Made by a program: the position numbers and the translations under genes. The notes beneath the pieces were generated by a model that saw only the letters and a program-made list of their open reading frames with translations, was not told the origin of the DNA and ran no database searches. Of a stretch of 64,000 nucleotides of DNA, positions 1 to 8,793 are shown piece by piece. The stretch comes from Telluria mixta (lineage in GTDB: Bacteria; Pseudomonadota; Gammaproteobacteria; Burkholderiales; Burkholderiaceae_D): the NCBI RefSeq assembly GCF_029223865.1, contig NZ_CP119520.1:7068001-7132000 (forward strand), written 5' to 3'. The stretch's first letter is position 1. Each line of letters begins with the position of its first letter.

Positions 1-2
1 AC

Positions 3-938
3 ACCATCCATGTGGCCCCCGGCGAATACAAGGTTTCCGCCCCAGGTCCCGACAGCGCGGGCATCGACACGCTGCGTAGCGGTACACCGTCCGCTCGGCT
101 CAAATTCGTATCGGACGTCAGATGGGGCGCAAAAATCATCGTGTCGGGAACCGGCATCGCCTGGCACTCCAAGGGGAACTATGTCGATATCGAGGGGTTC
201 GACATCAGCGGCACCGGGCGGCACGGCATTTTGGCGGACGGGACGAATCTCACGATCGCGAACAACTTCATTCACGACCTGACGGTCAGCGGCGGCTGCA
301 CGGGTAACGGCGGCGCCGCGATCGATACCAACGGCGGCGCCGGAAAGGTGCTCATCAAAGGAAACGTCGTCAGGAATATCGGCTACTCGATGATCGGAAA
401 GTGCAACACGGTGCAGGGAATTTACATCGCCAACCCGAAGAATACGGTCGTCGACAACATTGTTTCTGGCGTTGCACTGGCAGGCATTCAACAGTGGCAT
501 GGCGCCACCGATTCAACCATCATGCACAACACGGTTTTCCGCTGCAAAATCGGCATACTCATCGGCGGCGGAGACGCTGGAACCTTGCCGAACGGGTCAG
601 AAAACAACTACGTTGCCAACAATATCGTCTACGACAACATCACCTACGGGATTATCGAAGGCGGCAAGGTCGGCGCCAACAACCGCTACATTGATAACCT
701 GGTGTACTTGAGCGGCACCAATGTGCACGCGGCTGGCCACATCAGCGGCACGATCTCAGCCGATCCCGAGTTCGTGAATTACCAGGCAGATGGTACTGGT
801 GATTATCGTTTACAAAAAACCTCACCGGCTATCCGTAAAAGCGTCGAGTCCCCCGTATCGCCAGACGTGGCTTCCGCGTCTGCCCACGACACGCGGGTAG
901 AGCTCGGCGCATACAGCTCCGGGGCAGCCGGACATTAA
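3..938 (+). CDS. Secreted right-handed parallel beta-helix protein (5' end outside window)
   Basis: The frame is open from the first bases, so the gene starts before the window; 311 residues are visible. The chain is full of short beta-helix rungs of the type NNxIxxN/NNIVYDN, typical of pectate-lyase-like solenoids acting on polysaccharide outside the cytoplasm. It is a close paralog of the protein at 13868-14998: shared landmarks include TVSGGC, GGAAIDT, VRNIGY, QGIYIAN and IQQWHGAT, in the same order. Residue 1 of the visible part aligns near residue 64 of that paralog, so about 60 residues including the signal peptide are missing. The C-terminus (ELGAYSSGAAGH) departs from the paralog's VDVGAYEY end. 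It converges with the PAP2 gene and overlaps it by 4 bases. A role in cutting, epimerising or binding the exopolysaccharide is inferred from position only; no catalytic residues could be assigned. Confidence 0.8.
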   Translation, partial: TIHVAPGEYKVSAPGPDSAGIDTLRSGTPSARLKFVSDVRWGAKIIVSGTGIAWHSKGNYVDIEGFDISGTGRHGILADGTNLTIANNFIHDLTVSGGCTGNGGAAIDTNGGAGKVLIKGNVVRNIGYSMIGKCNTVQGIYIANPKNTVVDNIVSGVALAGIQQWHGATDSTIMHNTVFRCKIGILIGGGDAGTLPNGSENNYVANNIVYDNITYGIIEGGKVGANNRYIDNLVYLSGTNVHAAGHISGTISADPEFVNYQADGTGDYRLQKTSPAIRKSVESPVSPDVASASAHDTRVELGAYSSGAAGH

Positions 939-1606
939 CCGGAGCGGCGCAGATCCGCTTTCGACGCACCGTTCAATGGCGCGTGCTGCCGAGCGGCGCA
1001 CACGTCCACATCGCAGGTCCATCGATAAGGATGGTCGCGCCCGGAGAAATACAGCGCGACGTCGACCAGCCGGTGATTGATCGCAGACGGCTTCAAACTG
1101 CAGATGATAAAGAAAGTGAGCAAGCTGATCGCTACTGCCTGCGGATTGGCGACAGGTGCCGGCAGTGTGGCCGACAGGTGTACAAAGACACGGCCCGCAG
1201 CGACGCCAAGGAGCAGGCTCGCAAGAACCTCCGATGTCGTGTGAAACCTGAACACGATGAGCAGTACGCCGAGGCCGATACTAAGCACCACACCGAACGC
1301 GAATCCGCGCTTGCGCCATGTGTCGGGAGCGCCCTGCAGAAGGACGAAAAACAGAACAGGCAATACTGCCGCTGTCCGCCACGCATGACCGCTCAGCGCC
1401 TTGAAACCGAGCGCAGGAACAGACAGCCCCCACCCGAGGAAGGAAATCTTGGACAGTGCAACCAGCCCCAGCCCAGCGGCAAAGATCAGGCACCAGCACG
1501 AACCCAGCTTCCATGCGCGACCGGACATGAGCCAGACGGCGATCGCACCCGCCATCGGCACCATCATCGCCGTATGGCCGATATCGATGACATGCATCCA
1601 CGACAT
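935..1606 (-). CDS. PAP2-family membrane phosphatase
   Basis: This is a 223-residue protein with about six hydrophobic segments. It carries two recognisable pieces of the PAP2 acid-phosphatase signature: SGH near residue 89, and an R-x-H-T-T-S-E-V stretch near residue 135 matching the SRx5Hx3D block (the last acid is Glu). The first block (KxxxxxxRP) is not obvious. The family removes phosphate from lipid pyrophosphates. In a polysaccharide locus the likely job is recycling undecaprenyl pyrophosphate or tailoring a lipid carrier, which is inference. The start is the ATG that overlaps the stop of the upstream aminotransferase (TGATG), indicating translational coupling; a longer in-frame extension would lie inside that gene and is rejected. 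The last 40 residues are polar and unlike the family, so a damaged 3' end cannot be excluded. Confidence 0.7.
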   Translation of the reverse strand: MSWMHVIDIGHTAMMVPMAGAIAVWLMSGRAWKLGSCWCLIFAAGLGLVALSKISFLGWGLSVPALGFKALSGHAWRTAAVLPVLFFVLLQGAPDTWRKRGFAFGVVLSIGLGVLLIVFRFHTTSEVLASLLLGVAAGRVFVHLSATLPAPVANPQAVAISLLTFFIICSLKPSAINHRLVDVALYFSGRDHPYRWTCDVDVCAARQHAPLNGASKADLRRSG

Positions 1607-2799
1607 CACGGGCCCGCCGGCAGTTCGGCGCCCTCCGCCATGGCCATGACTTCCCTGATGACCAGGCAGGTCTTCTGGATATCCTGATTGCTCAGGGACG
1701 GGTGTACGAGGAACATCAGGCTTGTTTCGCCTAATTCCTTCGCGACCGGCAACCGGTTCGTTGGGCGGAAACCTGTGTTGTCGAACGCCTTCTCCATATA
1801 GAGTTCCGAACAGGTGCCCTGGACGCATGGGACGCCCCTTGCAGAGATTTCCTCGATGATCCGGTCGCGCGTCCAGCCGCCTGCCAGCTTCTCGGGCTCC
1901 ACGAACACATAGAACTTGTAGAAGGCATGTTGCACGTCGGCCGGCACCACTGGAACCCGCAATGCCGCACATTCCCGGCATGTTGCGGCAATCCTCGAGG
2001 CATTCGACTGGCGCTGAGACGTCCACATCGCCATGCGCTGGAGCTGGATACGCCCGATAACGGCCTGGGTTTCCAGCATCCGCCAGTTGGTACCAAAGGA
2101 CTCGTGCACCCACCGGTACCCGGGAGGATGCTGACGTTCGTACATGGCGTCCCACGACTTGCCATGGTCCTTGTATGACCACATGGTGCTCCACCACTGA
2201 CGGGAATTCGTGGTCACCATGCCGCCCTCGCCGCCCGTGGTCATGATCTTGTCCTGGCAAAATGACCAGGCGCCGATGTGACCGATGCTTCCCACCATCT
2301 GCCCCTTGTAGCGCGCCCCGTGGGCCTGGGCACAGTCCTCGATTACGAATATGTCGTGTTCTTGGGCAAGCTCCATAATCGGGTCCATGTCGCATGGCCA
2401 GCCTGCCAGGTGGACACAGATGATCGCCCTGGTACGCGGTGTCAGGACTGCCCGAATGGTCTCGGCCGTAATATTCTGGCTGTCCCGGTCCACATCGGCG
2501 AACACGGGAATCGCGCCCGCATTGACGATGCAACTCGCGGAAGCGAGGAACGTCCTTGGCGTCACGATCACCTCATCGCCCGGCGATATGCGAAGCGCCT
2601 TGAGTGCAACGTCCAGCGCCAGCGTACCGTTCGACAGTGCGACGGCGTACCGCGTCCCGACCCATGCCGCAAATTCCTTTTCGAACTCCCGGCATTCCGT
2701 GCCCGTCCAATAATTGACTTTATTCGACAAGATGACATTCTTGACCGCGGTTGCTTCCTCGACGGAGAAGCTTGGCCAGGTAGCGCATGAAGTACTCAT
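1606..2799 (-). CDS. DegT/DnrJ/EryC1/StrS-family sugar aminotransferase
   Basis: This 397-residue PLP enzyme of fold type I belongs to the family that converts keto-sugar nucleotides to amino sugars (as in PglE or perosamine synthase). Visible features are the substrate loop SNGTLALDVAL near residue 57, the acidic PLP-ring contact VIEDCAQAHGA near residue 152, and the Schiff-base lysine in SFCQDKIMTTGGEGG near residue 180. Length is normal for the family. It lies 4 bases downstream of the initiating sugar transferase and overlaps the PAP2 gene, so the three form one unit. This suggests that the first sugar placed on the lipid carrier is an amino sugar, by analogy with PglC/PglE pairs. The exact sugar cannot be read from sequence. 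Confidence 0.88.
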   Translation of the reverse strand: MSTSCATWPSFSVEEATAVKNVILSNKVNYWTGTECREFEKEFAAWVGTRYAVALSNGTLALDVALKALRISPGDEVIVTPRTFLASASCIVNAGAIPVFADVDRDSQNITAETIRAVLTPRTRAIICVHLAGWPCDMDPIMELAQEHDIFVIEDCAQAHGARYKGQMVGSIGHIGAWSFCQDKIMTTGGEGGMVTTNSRQWWSTMWSYKDHGKSWDAMYERQHPPGYRWVHESFGTNWRMLETQAVIGRIQLQRMAMWTSQRQSNASRIAATCRECAALRVPVVPADVQHAFYKFYVFVEPEKLAGGWTRDRIIEEISARGVPCVQGTCSELYMEKAFDNTGFRPTNRLPVAKELGETSLMFLVHPSLSNQDIQKTCLVIREVMAMAEGAELPAGP

Positions 2800-2803
2800 G
2801 ACA

Positions 2804-3400
2804 TTATCCGAAAATAGTGTTAAAAATGTACTGAAAATCGCGCAACAGGGAATAGTTATTGAAGTATTCCCGGTTGATTCTTACCTTATCGGGCCAGATG
2901 ATCCTGTCGTTATATGCCTCCGGATCGTCGACCGCCGCCAGGATGGACTCCTCATCCCTGTACTTGATGGAGGCCGGCCCGGTAATCCCGGGTCGCAATG
3001 AAAGAATGATGCGGTCCTCTCCTTGCAAACGGTCCGCATAGCCAGGCACATCCGGCCTGGGCCCGACAAAACTCATGCTTCCGATTAATACATTAAACAG
3101 CTGAGGCAATTCATCGAGTTTGTATTTTCTAAGAAAGCGGCCGGATCGCGAAATCGAACTGATATTTCTTGACGCGATGGGACTGCGCTTGCCGTCACCC
3201 GGATACATCGTCTTGATCTTGCAAACGTGAATGACACGGCCATGGCGCCCGATACGCCTTTGTATAAAAAATCCATTGCTGTGGGTATCGAGCGCCGCGA
3301 CAAGCCAGCATAGGAGTATTACCGGCGCAAACAGCAGCAACCCCGCAAGCGATGCAACGATGTCAAATGCTCTTTTAAATAAAATGTCGATTCTGGACAT
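2804..3400 (-). CDS. Initiating sugar-phosphate transferase (short PglC-like bacterial sugar transferase)
   Basis: This 198-residue protein has one N-terminal hydrophobic hairpin (about residues 12-36) followed by the conserved catalytic block: KIKTMYPGD, RSGRFLRKYKLDELPQLFNV and SMSFVGPRPDVP. It is a monotopic phosphoglycosyl transferase that moves a sugar-phosphate from UDP-sugar to undecaprenyl phosphate at the inner face of the membrane, the first step of repeat-unit assembly. It is the short form, without the extra membrane domain of WcaJ/WbaP. The AT-rich DNA and Ile/Lys/Asn-rich protein differ clearly from neighbouring genes, which suggests separate acquisition. An AGAGG motif precedes the ATG. 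It probably heads the unit with the aminotransferase and PAP2 genes. Confidence 0.9.
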   Translation of the reverse strand: MSRIDILFKRAFDIVASLAGLLLFAPVILLCWLVAALDTHSNGFFIQRRIGRHGRVIHVCKIKTMYPGDGKRSPIASRNISSISRSGRFLRKYKLDELPQLFNVLIGSMSFVGPRPDVPGYADRLQGEDRIILSLRPGITGPASIKYRDEESILAAVDDPEAYNDRIIWPDKVRINREYFNNYSLLRDFQYIFNTIFG

Positions 3401-3439
3401 TTTATCGACCTCTCAAATGAGCAATGCTTCTGCGCTCTA

Positions 3440-4668
3440 TTAACAACAGGCAGCCAGAAAACGTTCGCTCAGGAAGGGGTAAGTATGGTTATCCATGACA
3501 AAACGCTTGCCGCACAGCCCCATGGCTTGACGCTCCCCGGGGGCAAAGCCAGCAGCTTCCGGATACCTTGCGCCGCAACCTCCGGATTTTCCGGTGCAAC
3601 CGTCAAACCGCAGCCAGCTTCGCCTACCGGATCGTTACCGGCCTCGACGGCATGCAATACTGGGCGGGCAGCCATCATGTAATCCATCAGCTTGTTTGGC
3701 GCGATGCCGAAACGGTAGAGGGACTGGCGTTGCCAGCCGATATAAGCGATGTCGAAACGCTGGAGCAGTGCCGGGATCTGCTCCTTGGGCACCGGATCGA
3801 TGAAGCGGACGTTTTGCAACTGCTCCGCCCGCGCCCGGCGCTGCAAGCCTGATTTCTCCGGCCCGCTTCCAACCAGCACAAAAACCACTTTCTCGTCGCG
3901 CATGAGTGCCGCGGCATCGAGCAAGGTGTTCAGCGAGTTCGAGACGCCGTGAGTCCCCGCATAGCCAACCACAAAGTTTCCTGCATTCCTGATAGCGGAA
4001 AGTGCCACCTCGACGTTTGCCTGGAGTTCGGCACGTCCTGACGACCATTCCCACGGATCGACGCCGTTCGGGACGATATGTAGCCTGTCACGTGGTACTC
4101 CGCGGGATTCCACGTACTCATGCACCTTTGGAAGCATCGACACGACCGTATCCGCATGACGATAGGCGTAGTCCTCGGCTGCCTGAAGCACCATGATGAA
4201 AGGATGCCACCTCGACATCCCTCCCAGTTCCATTGGTGTCAGCGGCCATAAGTCATGTATTTCGAAAACAAGTTTGGCGCCGGCCGATTTTGCTATCCGG
4301 TGCGCGGGCCAGATATCCATTGGGTACGTGCTCGACGCAATCACCACATCCGGTTTGAACGATGTGGCAATCCGCTTGCTCTCGAGGAATAAACGGCTGA
4401 CGAAGGAAGCCATATTGCGCACCCGCCCGATACCGTTGCCGGAATATTGGGGCGTTTGAAACCAGGTGTATTCAATGCCGTCGATGGTTTCTTCCTGGCG
4501 ATATTGCCCTGCGAGCTGGGGCTGTCTGCTTCGAATGTGAGATTGCGAAGAGCCAACAATCTGCACATCATGTCCCATGCGCACCCACTCTCGTGCCAGG
4601 TAATATGGCCGATACTCCATGCCATAGCGTGGAGAACCCGCATAGTGATTGATGTAAAGAATTCGCAT
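3440..4668 (-). pseudogene. Glycosyltransferase family 4, frameshifted near the C-terminus
   Basis: The GT-B protein starts MRILYINHYAGSP, with a WcaI/WbuB-like layout: N-terminal acceptor domain, then VGYAGTHG and a donor domain with PNKLMDYMMA. The literal frame runs into a stop at 3469-3471 after a nonsense tail (SVKPWGCAAS...). One extra base in the CCCC/GGGGG run at 3535-3543 gives a sensible family-like end (ERQAMGLCGKRFVMDNHTY...), stopping at 3440-3442. Total length is 3n+2, consistent with one missing base. Restored length would be about 409 residues. The ATG at 4668 is preferred because the domain starts there; an in-frame ATG 39 bases upstream (4707) is also possible. It could still be partly active, because only the last helix is altered. 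The homopolymer site makes an assembly error plausible. Confidence 0.8.
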
Positions 4669-4892
4669 CGTTTCGAAATGTGATAATTCCAATCGGCGAT
4701 CGCCCAATAGGATGAATTATCATATTTCGAAGAATTATCCAGACTGATTAAAATCAAGTTGCACGCCGCTTGAAAATCTCGCCCGTGCTTTGTGCGGCGT
4801 CAATAAGACCAATTCCCAATTCGATATCGTCCGACGGAGAACCGATTGCATGCCGACGGCCAGGTATAGCTATTCCAAAAAGGGAATTTATT

Positions 4893-6092
4893 ATGAGAAC
4901 TAAAAAAATACCGAGGGTTGTATTCCAGGTACACAGCCAAAGCGGCAATGACAGTTGGCATTCAGTATTTATTTCGCTGTTGCGCGGGCTGGCAGCTATT
5001 GAGGTTGCTGCCGCGCACCTGCGTGCCGACATGTACCCGGGCCTCCGTACCGTGACGGATCCATCGATCTGGTTCAAGGGATTCACGTTCGCCACCGGCT
5101 TCGCACACCATGCGGTGCTGGTGTTTTTCGTCATCAGCGGCTGGCTGGTGGGGGGCAGCCTGCTCGACAAGATCCGGCAGCCCGATGCGATCGCCAGCTA
5201 TGCGATCGACCGTATAACGCGTTTGTGGACCGTGCTGATTCCGACCTTCGTGCTGACACTGCTGTTCGGTCTCGGTACCGGTATCGTGGATGCACAGGGC
5301 ATCGATTTTCACCCTGCCAACGATTACTCCGCCATCGTCTTCGGCGCCAACCTGGTCGGCCTGCAGACCATCGCAACCCCCACTTTCGGCGGCAACTTCC
5401 CGCTGTGGAGCCTGGCCAACGAGACCTGGTATTACATACTGTTCCCGCTGTTGGTCGTTCTGTTTCGCGCCCCCGGCCTCGCCCTGCGCGTTGCGTGCGG
5501 CGCCACGCTGCTCCTGCTGGCAGCCCTGTTGCCCGCTGCGATCGTCGCCTATTTCGCGGTCTGGCTGCTGGGCGTGGCTTTTTCGCGGATCAGGATCGAG
5601 TGCAGCACCGCGCAGCGTGCGGGCTGGTTGATCCTGGTCGCCGCGCTGTGGGCGTATTACCGGCTCACCGGCGACATGAATGCGTTCACGCTGGCCAATA
5701 TACTGCCCGACCTGGGATGCAGCCTGGTGTTCCTGGTGCTCTTGTCGAGCCTCCAATTCAAGGCCGCTGCAACGTCGAAGCTGCAGCCGCTCCTGGGCAG
5801 AATCGGAACCTTTTTCGCAGAATTTTCCTTCAGCCTCTATGTTGTTCATGTGCCGCTGATTGGCCTGCTGCAGCATTGGGCGTTGAAGCGTTGGGGGCTG
5901 CGCGAGCTGTCGCCGCACGAGCCGCTGCACTTCGCGATCTATCTGGGGATGCTTGCCGCGTTGCTCGCAGGAGCCTACTTGTCGTACCTGCTGTTCGAAT
6001 CGCGCACGTACCAGATTCGGCGGCTGCTCAAACGCATGCTGCTGCAGCGCCCTGCCCACGCGCGCGTCTCGCCGACCTTTCGCGCCGACTAG
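4893..6092 (+). CDS. Acyltransferase 3 family membrane protein (O-acetyltransferase type)
   Basis: This 399-residue protein has about ten membrane segments. The family landmarks are RGLAAIEVAAAH (residues about 30-41, containing the catalytic-type His), VFFVISGWLVG and the YxIDRITRLW stretch after the second helix. Such enzymes acylate sugars at the inner membrane, usually acetylating exopolysaccharide or O-antigen. An AGGGA motif sits 8 bases before the ATG at 4893; a longer in-frame extension to 4770 has no ribosome site and a non-membrane sequence, so it is rejected. It is the only plus-strand gene inside the minus-strand polysaccharide locus and must have its own promoter in the AT-rich 4669-4892 gap. 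Acetylation of the local polymer is inferred from context. Confidence 0.85.
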   Translation: MRTKKIPRVVFQVHSQSGNDSWHSVFISLLRGLAAIEVAAAHLRADMYPGLRTVTDPSIWFKGFTFATGFAHHAVLVFFVISGWLVGGSLLDKIRQPDAIASYAIDRITRLWTVLIPTFVLTLLFGLGTGIVDAQGIDFHPANDYSAIVFGANLVGLQTIATPTFGGNFPLWSLANETWYYILFPLLVVLFRAPGLALRVACGATLLLLAALLPAAIVAYFAVWLLGVAFSRIRIECSTAQRAGWLILVAALWAYYRLTGDMNAFTLANILPDLGCSLVFLVLLSSLQFKAAATSKLQPLLGRIGTFFAEFSFSLYVVHVPLIGLLQHWALKRWGLRELSPHEPLHFAIYLGMLAALLAGAYLSYLLFESRTYQIRRLLKRMLLQRPAHARVSPTFRAD

Positions 6093-6132
6093 GGCCCGGA
6101 CGGGGTCTCCGGTGGGCAGGCACGGCGCTATG

Positions 6133-6190
6133 TTAAAACTCGTAAGCACCGATGTCGACAACTGCGCCGTGTGGTCCAGGAGCCATCAGC
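6133..6190 (-). pseudogene. C-terminal remnant of a third beta-helix protein
   Basis: Read on the minus strand, the last codons before a TAA at 6133-6135 give APGPHGAVVDIGAYEF. This matches the end of the intact paralog at 13868-14998 (ARPRGAAVDVGAYEY) and the G-x-VDIGAYE terminus common in secreted beta-helix proteins. Upstream on the same strand the frame no longer resembles the family, so only about 20 codons are recognisable. It is probably debris from an earlier copy, left between the acyltransferase and the polymerase gene. The match is short, but the motif is characteristic and in the same orientation as the intact copy. Confidence 0.55.
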
Positions 6191-6320
6191 GGCGGCAGTT
6201 CCACCGGCCGAGGACAAGGCGCTCCTGATAAGGGCCACTGTTTGGGTCGACAGGCATTGTCGGCCGTGCCGACGCCACCCGCGGACAACAGGACGCCGGC
6301 ATGCAACGAGCGACGTCTCG

Positions 6321-7530
6321 CTACGGCAAGCGCTCCCTCGGCGGTGCGACCCCGCCGGGGTGCACCGTTCCTGGCGTGGTCGCCTTACGCCGCGCAGCGT
6401 GAGTCGGCCCGGTCAACGCAAACAACACGAACAGCCACACTGGCGGTTCATAGAAAAACATCTTCTCGTTCAACGGGACGAGTACCAGCAAGATCGCCAA
6501 CAGCACCCCGTTGACCCGGATCATCCGCACGAGCAGCCCCAACAGAGCTAGCGTCACCACCGCGCCGCCCCGTGTGGTCAGGTTGAACAGGACGCCGATG
6601 TCCTGGTAGTGGCAACGAACACATGGATCGCTAACGAAGCCGATGCCCACGAACTTTTCTTCGACACTCTTCGCGCGGTACGCGGCAAGGCCCTCGATCC
6701 GATGCGTCAAGCTACCGTCGGACGGTTGATTGATGAACCGCTCCTCCAAATGTGTCACGATGCCCGATGCGATCAGATACGTCGCGATCGCCGCGGCGAG
6801 AACGATGAGGTGGAGTGGCCGGACCTCTTTTCGCCACAGGTAGAGGCCCAACAATGTCACCAGCGGGACGAAATAGACGGACGAGCCCGAATTGGTCAGG
6901 AAAATGCCGATGATCGACACGCAAGTCAGCAACACCAGTCGCTCGCTGAATTCGGACACCAGCATCATGATCGCCAGCAGGCAACCCATATAGTTCGCAT
7001 AGGTGCCCGGCTCGACGTGGAAACCGGAAAACCGCGTAATGTTCAGGTAGTCTTCGGAAAAGCGGCTCTCCGCGCCGAAGAGCATCTTGTAGAAGTCGAC
7101 TATCCCGGCCGACGTCGCAAAAAACAGGAATGCCTGCAACACGATGAACAGAACGTTAAGCACCAGCAGCCATGCGATTGCCGCCCGGAATTCCCGTCGC
7201 CAATGGAACGAGAGCTCGTACAGGAGCATCGCCGCGCACATGTCGGCGGCGATGAGCATGGCGAACTGGCCGGGGTCGGAGGATGACCAGGGTTGCGTGC
7301 ATAAAGATTAGCGACAGCACGAGCGACACATGCACAGTGGGCGCACGCAGCCGCACCGACCGGACCGCTAACAAGGGAAACAGCAGCATCAATGACACGC
7401 CCGCCACCAGGTACCGCGGAATCATCGAAGGATTGGGACCGCCCTGTTCGAATGGCGTAAAGAACAGAAACAGCGTGCAAAAGAACGCCAGGAACACCAG
7501 AGGCGACTCGAGGCGGCTCGGCGCGCTCAT
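6321..7530 (-). pseudogene. O-antigen polymerase/ligase-like (Wzy-type) membrane protein, frameshifted
   Basis: Two overlapping frames together make one polytopic membrane protein. The first part starts at the ATG at 7530 (MSAPSRLESPLVFLAFF) and reads to MHATLVI; the second part reads on from SDPGQFAMLIAADM to the stop at 6321. Removing a single base around 7270-7290 joins them as ATLVISDPGQFAML; total length is 3n+1, as expected for one extra base. The joined product of about 402 residues has roughly ten membrane segments and a large polar loop (FHVEPGTYANYMG), typical of Wzy/WaaL-like proteins that polymerise repeat units at the periplasmic face. It starts just after the stop of the upstream glycosyltransferase. 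Family sequence conservation is low, so the polymerase call rests on topology and locus position. Confidence 0.7.
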
Positions 7531-7531
7531 G

Positions 7532-8793
7532 TCAGGGACGGGATGCAATGTCGACCAGGGATTGGCCGAACTGCGGGTAATTATGGGCGGCGCTATATTT
7601 TGCTTGCCAATCGGAGCGCGCACGCGTGCGGTACGGCGCAGCCGATACCCTGTCGCGGAAGTGCGCCAGCGCGCCGGCAATCGTTGCGGCGTCCGGATCG
7701 GCCGGGATCAGGATCCCATTGCTTTCATTGACGATTTCGCCGTTGCCGCCAACGTCGGTCGCCACCATCGGGATCCCGACCGAACTCGCCTCCATGAGAC
7801 TGACCGGAATCCCTTCGCTTGAACTGACGTTGACGAACACGTCAAATTTTTGCTCCCGGTACAGCTTCATGACATCCTCCTGCGCAAGATAGCCTGTAAA
7901 TACGACCTCGGCACGCCTTCCCCCAGCTTCGACTGGGCGTAAGCCCGTAGCTCCTCGAACAGCCCACCGTCCCCGATGTGGGTCCACCGGACGCTCAGCG
8001 AAGGTTTTTCCTCCAGCAGGTGCGCAATCGCTTCGACGACGAGGTGGAGGCGCTTCTCCTCGACGACGAAGGAACACGAGACGACCGAGAGCGCTTCCTC
8101 CTGCGGCTGCGTGTTTTCGAACCCCGGGTCATCCACACCGAGGCGCGCCGTGAAGCATTTTCGTGCCGCCACCGGATGCTCCCGCATCACGTAGGCTCTG
8201 CCATGGTCCGAAATACTGAAGACCGCGTCGATGCCTGCCAACACGCCATGCCGCAACCCTGCATAGCCACCGCTGCGCTTGTCCTCATACAGGTCGCCGC
8301 GATGGGCTCGCGCCACCACCTTGAGCGAGGGCTGGTACACGTCCCGGAAACGGATCGCGCCTGCGATTTCCGGAAACATCCAGTAGAAATAGACCATGTC
8401 GATTTTCTTGTTCGCGTGCTTGATCTGCTCGACCAGGAAGCGCTCGAACAGACAAGCGCGGTACAAGGCTCGCGCCAATTCCTTCACGTTCTCCCAGCGG
8501 TGCGCGCCGCGCATGACACGCCGCGCATCATCGAGCCATGCGTAACGCCACAATCCTCCCAAAAATGAACTGACCAGGATGAAGCTTCGCCGCACGCCCC
8601 ACCGCGCATTCGCGTAACCGAGATTGACCGGCAACGATGTCGGGCGCGGCGCGGCGTCCTGTGGATAGAAGCTCGGCACAAGTTCTACCTGCGCGAAACA
8701 CTGGGACAGATATTCCAGTTCGGCCTTGATGAAGGCTTCGTTCCGGCCGTAAGGGTAAGAGGTGGTCACCACCAGTATGCGTTCTTGTTTCAT
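7532..8793 (-). pseudogene. Glycosyltransferase (GT-B fold, GT4-like), frameshifted in the middle
   Basis: The first part (ATG at 8793, MKQERILVVTTSYPYGRNEAF) is the N-terminal half of a GT4-type enzyme. It hits a stop at 7867 in the literal frame. The C-terminal half (EVVFTGYLAQEDVMKLY, then VNVSSSEGIPVSLMEASSVG, the nucleotide-sugar-binding E-x7-E block) continues in another frame to 7532. The switch falls in the C5 run at 7920-7924 on the plus strand: one more base gives KLGGRRAEVVFTGYL. Total length is 3n+2, again one missing base; restored length is about 420 residues. The start codon overlaps the flippase stop (TGAATG), with GGAGAC upstream. As written, the enzyme would lack its donor-binding domain and be inactive. 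Confidence 0.82.

Noticed and set aside
935..2533. A 532-codon frame joining the PAP2 protein to an extra N-terminal half
   Set aside because: The extra half is an out-of-frame reading of the aminotransferase; the real PAP2 start overlaps the aminotransferase stop.
3469..4707. Taking the GT4 gene as an intact 412-residue protein
   Set aside because: Its last 25 residues have no family character, while the other frame across the homopolymer gives a conserved-looking C-terminus.
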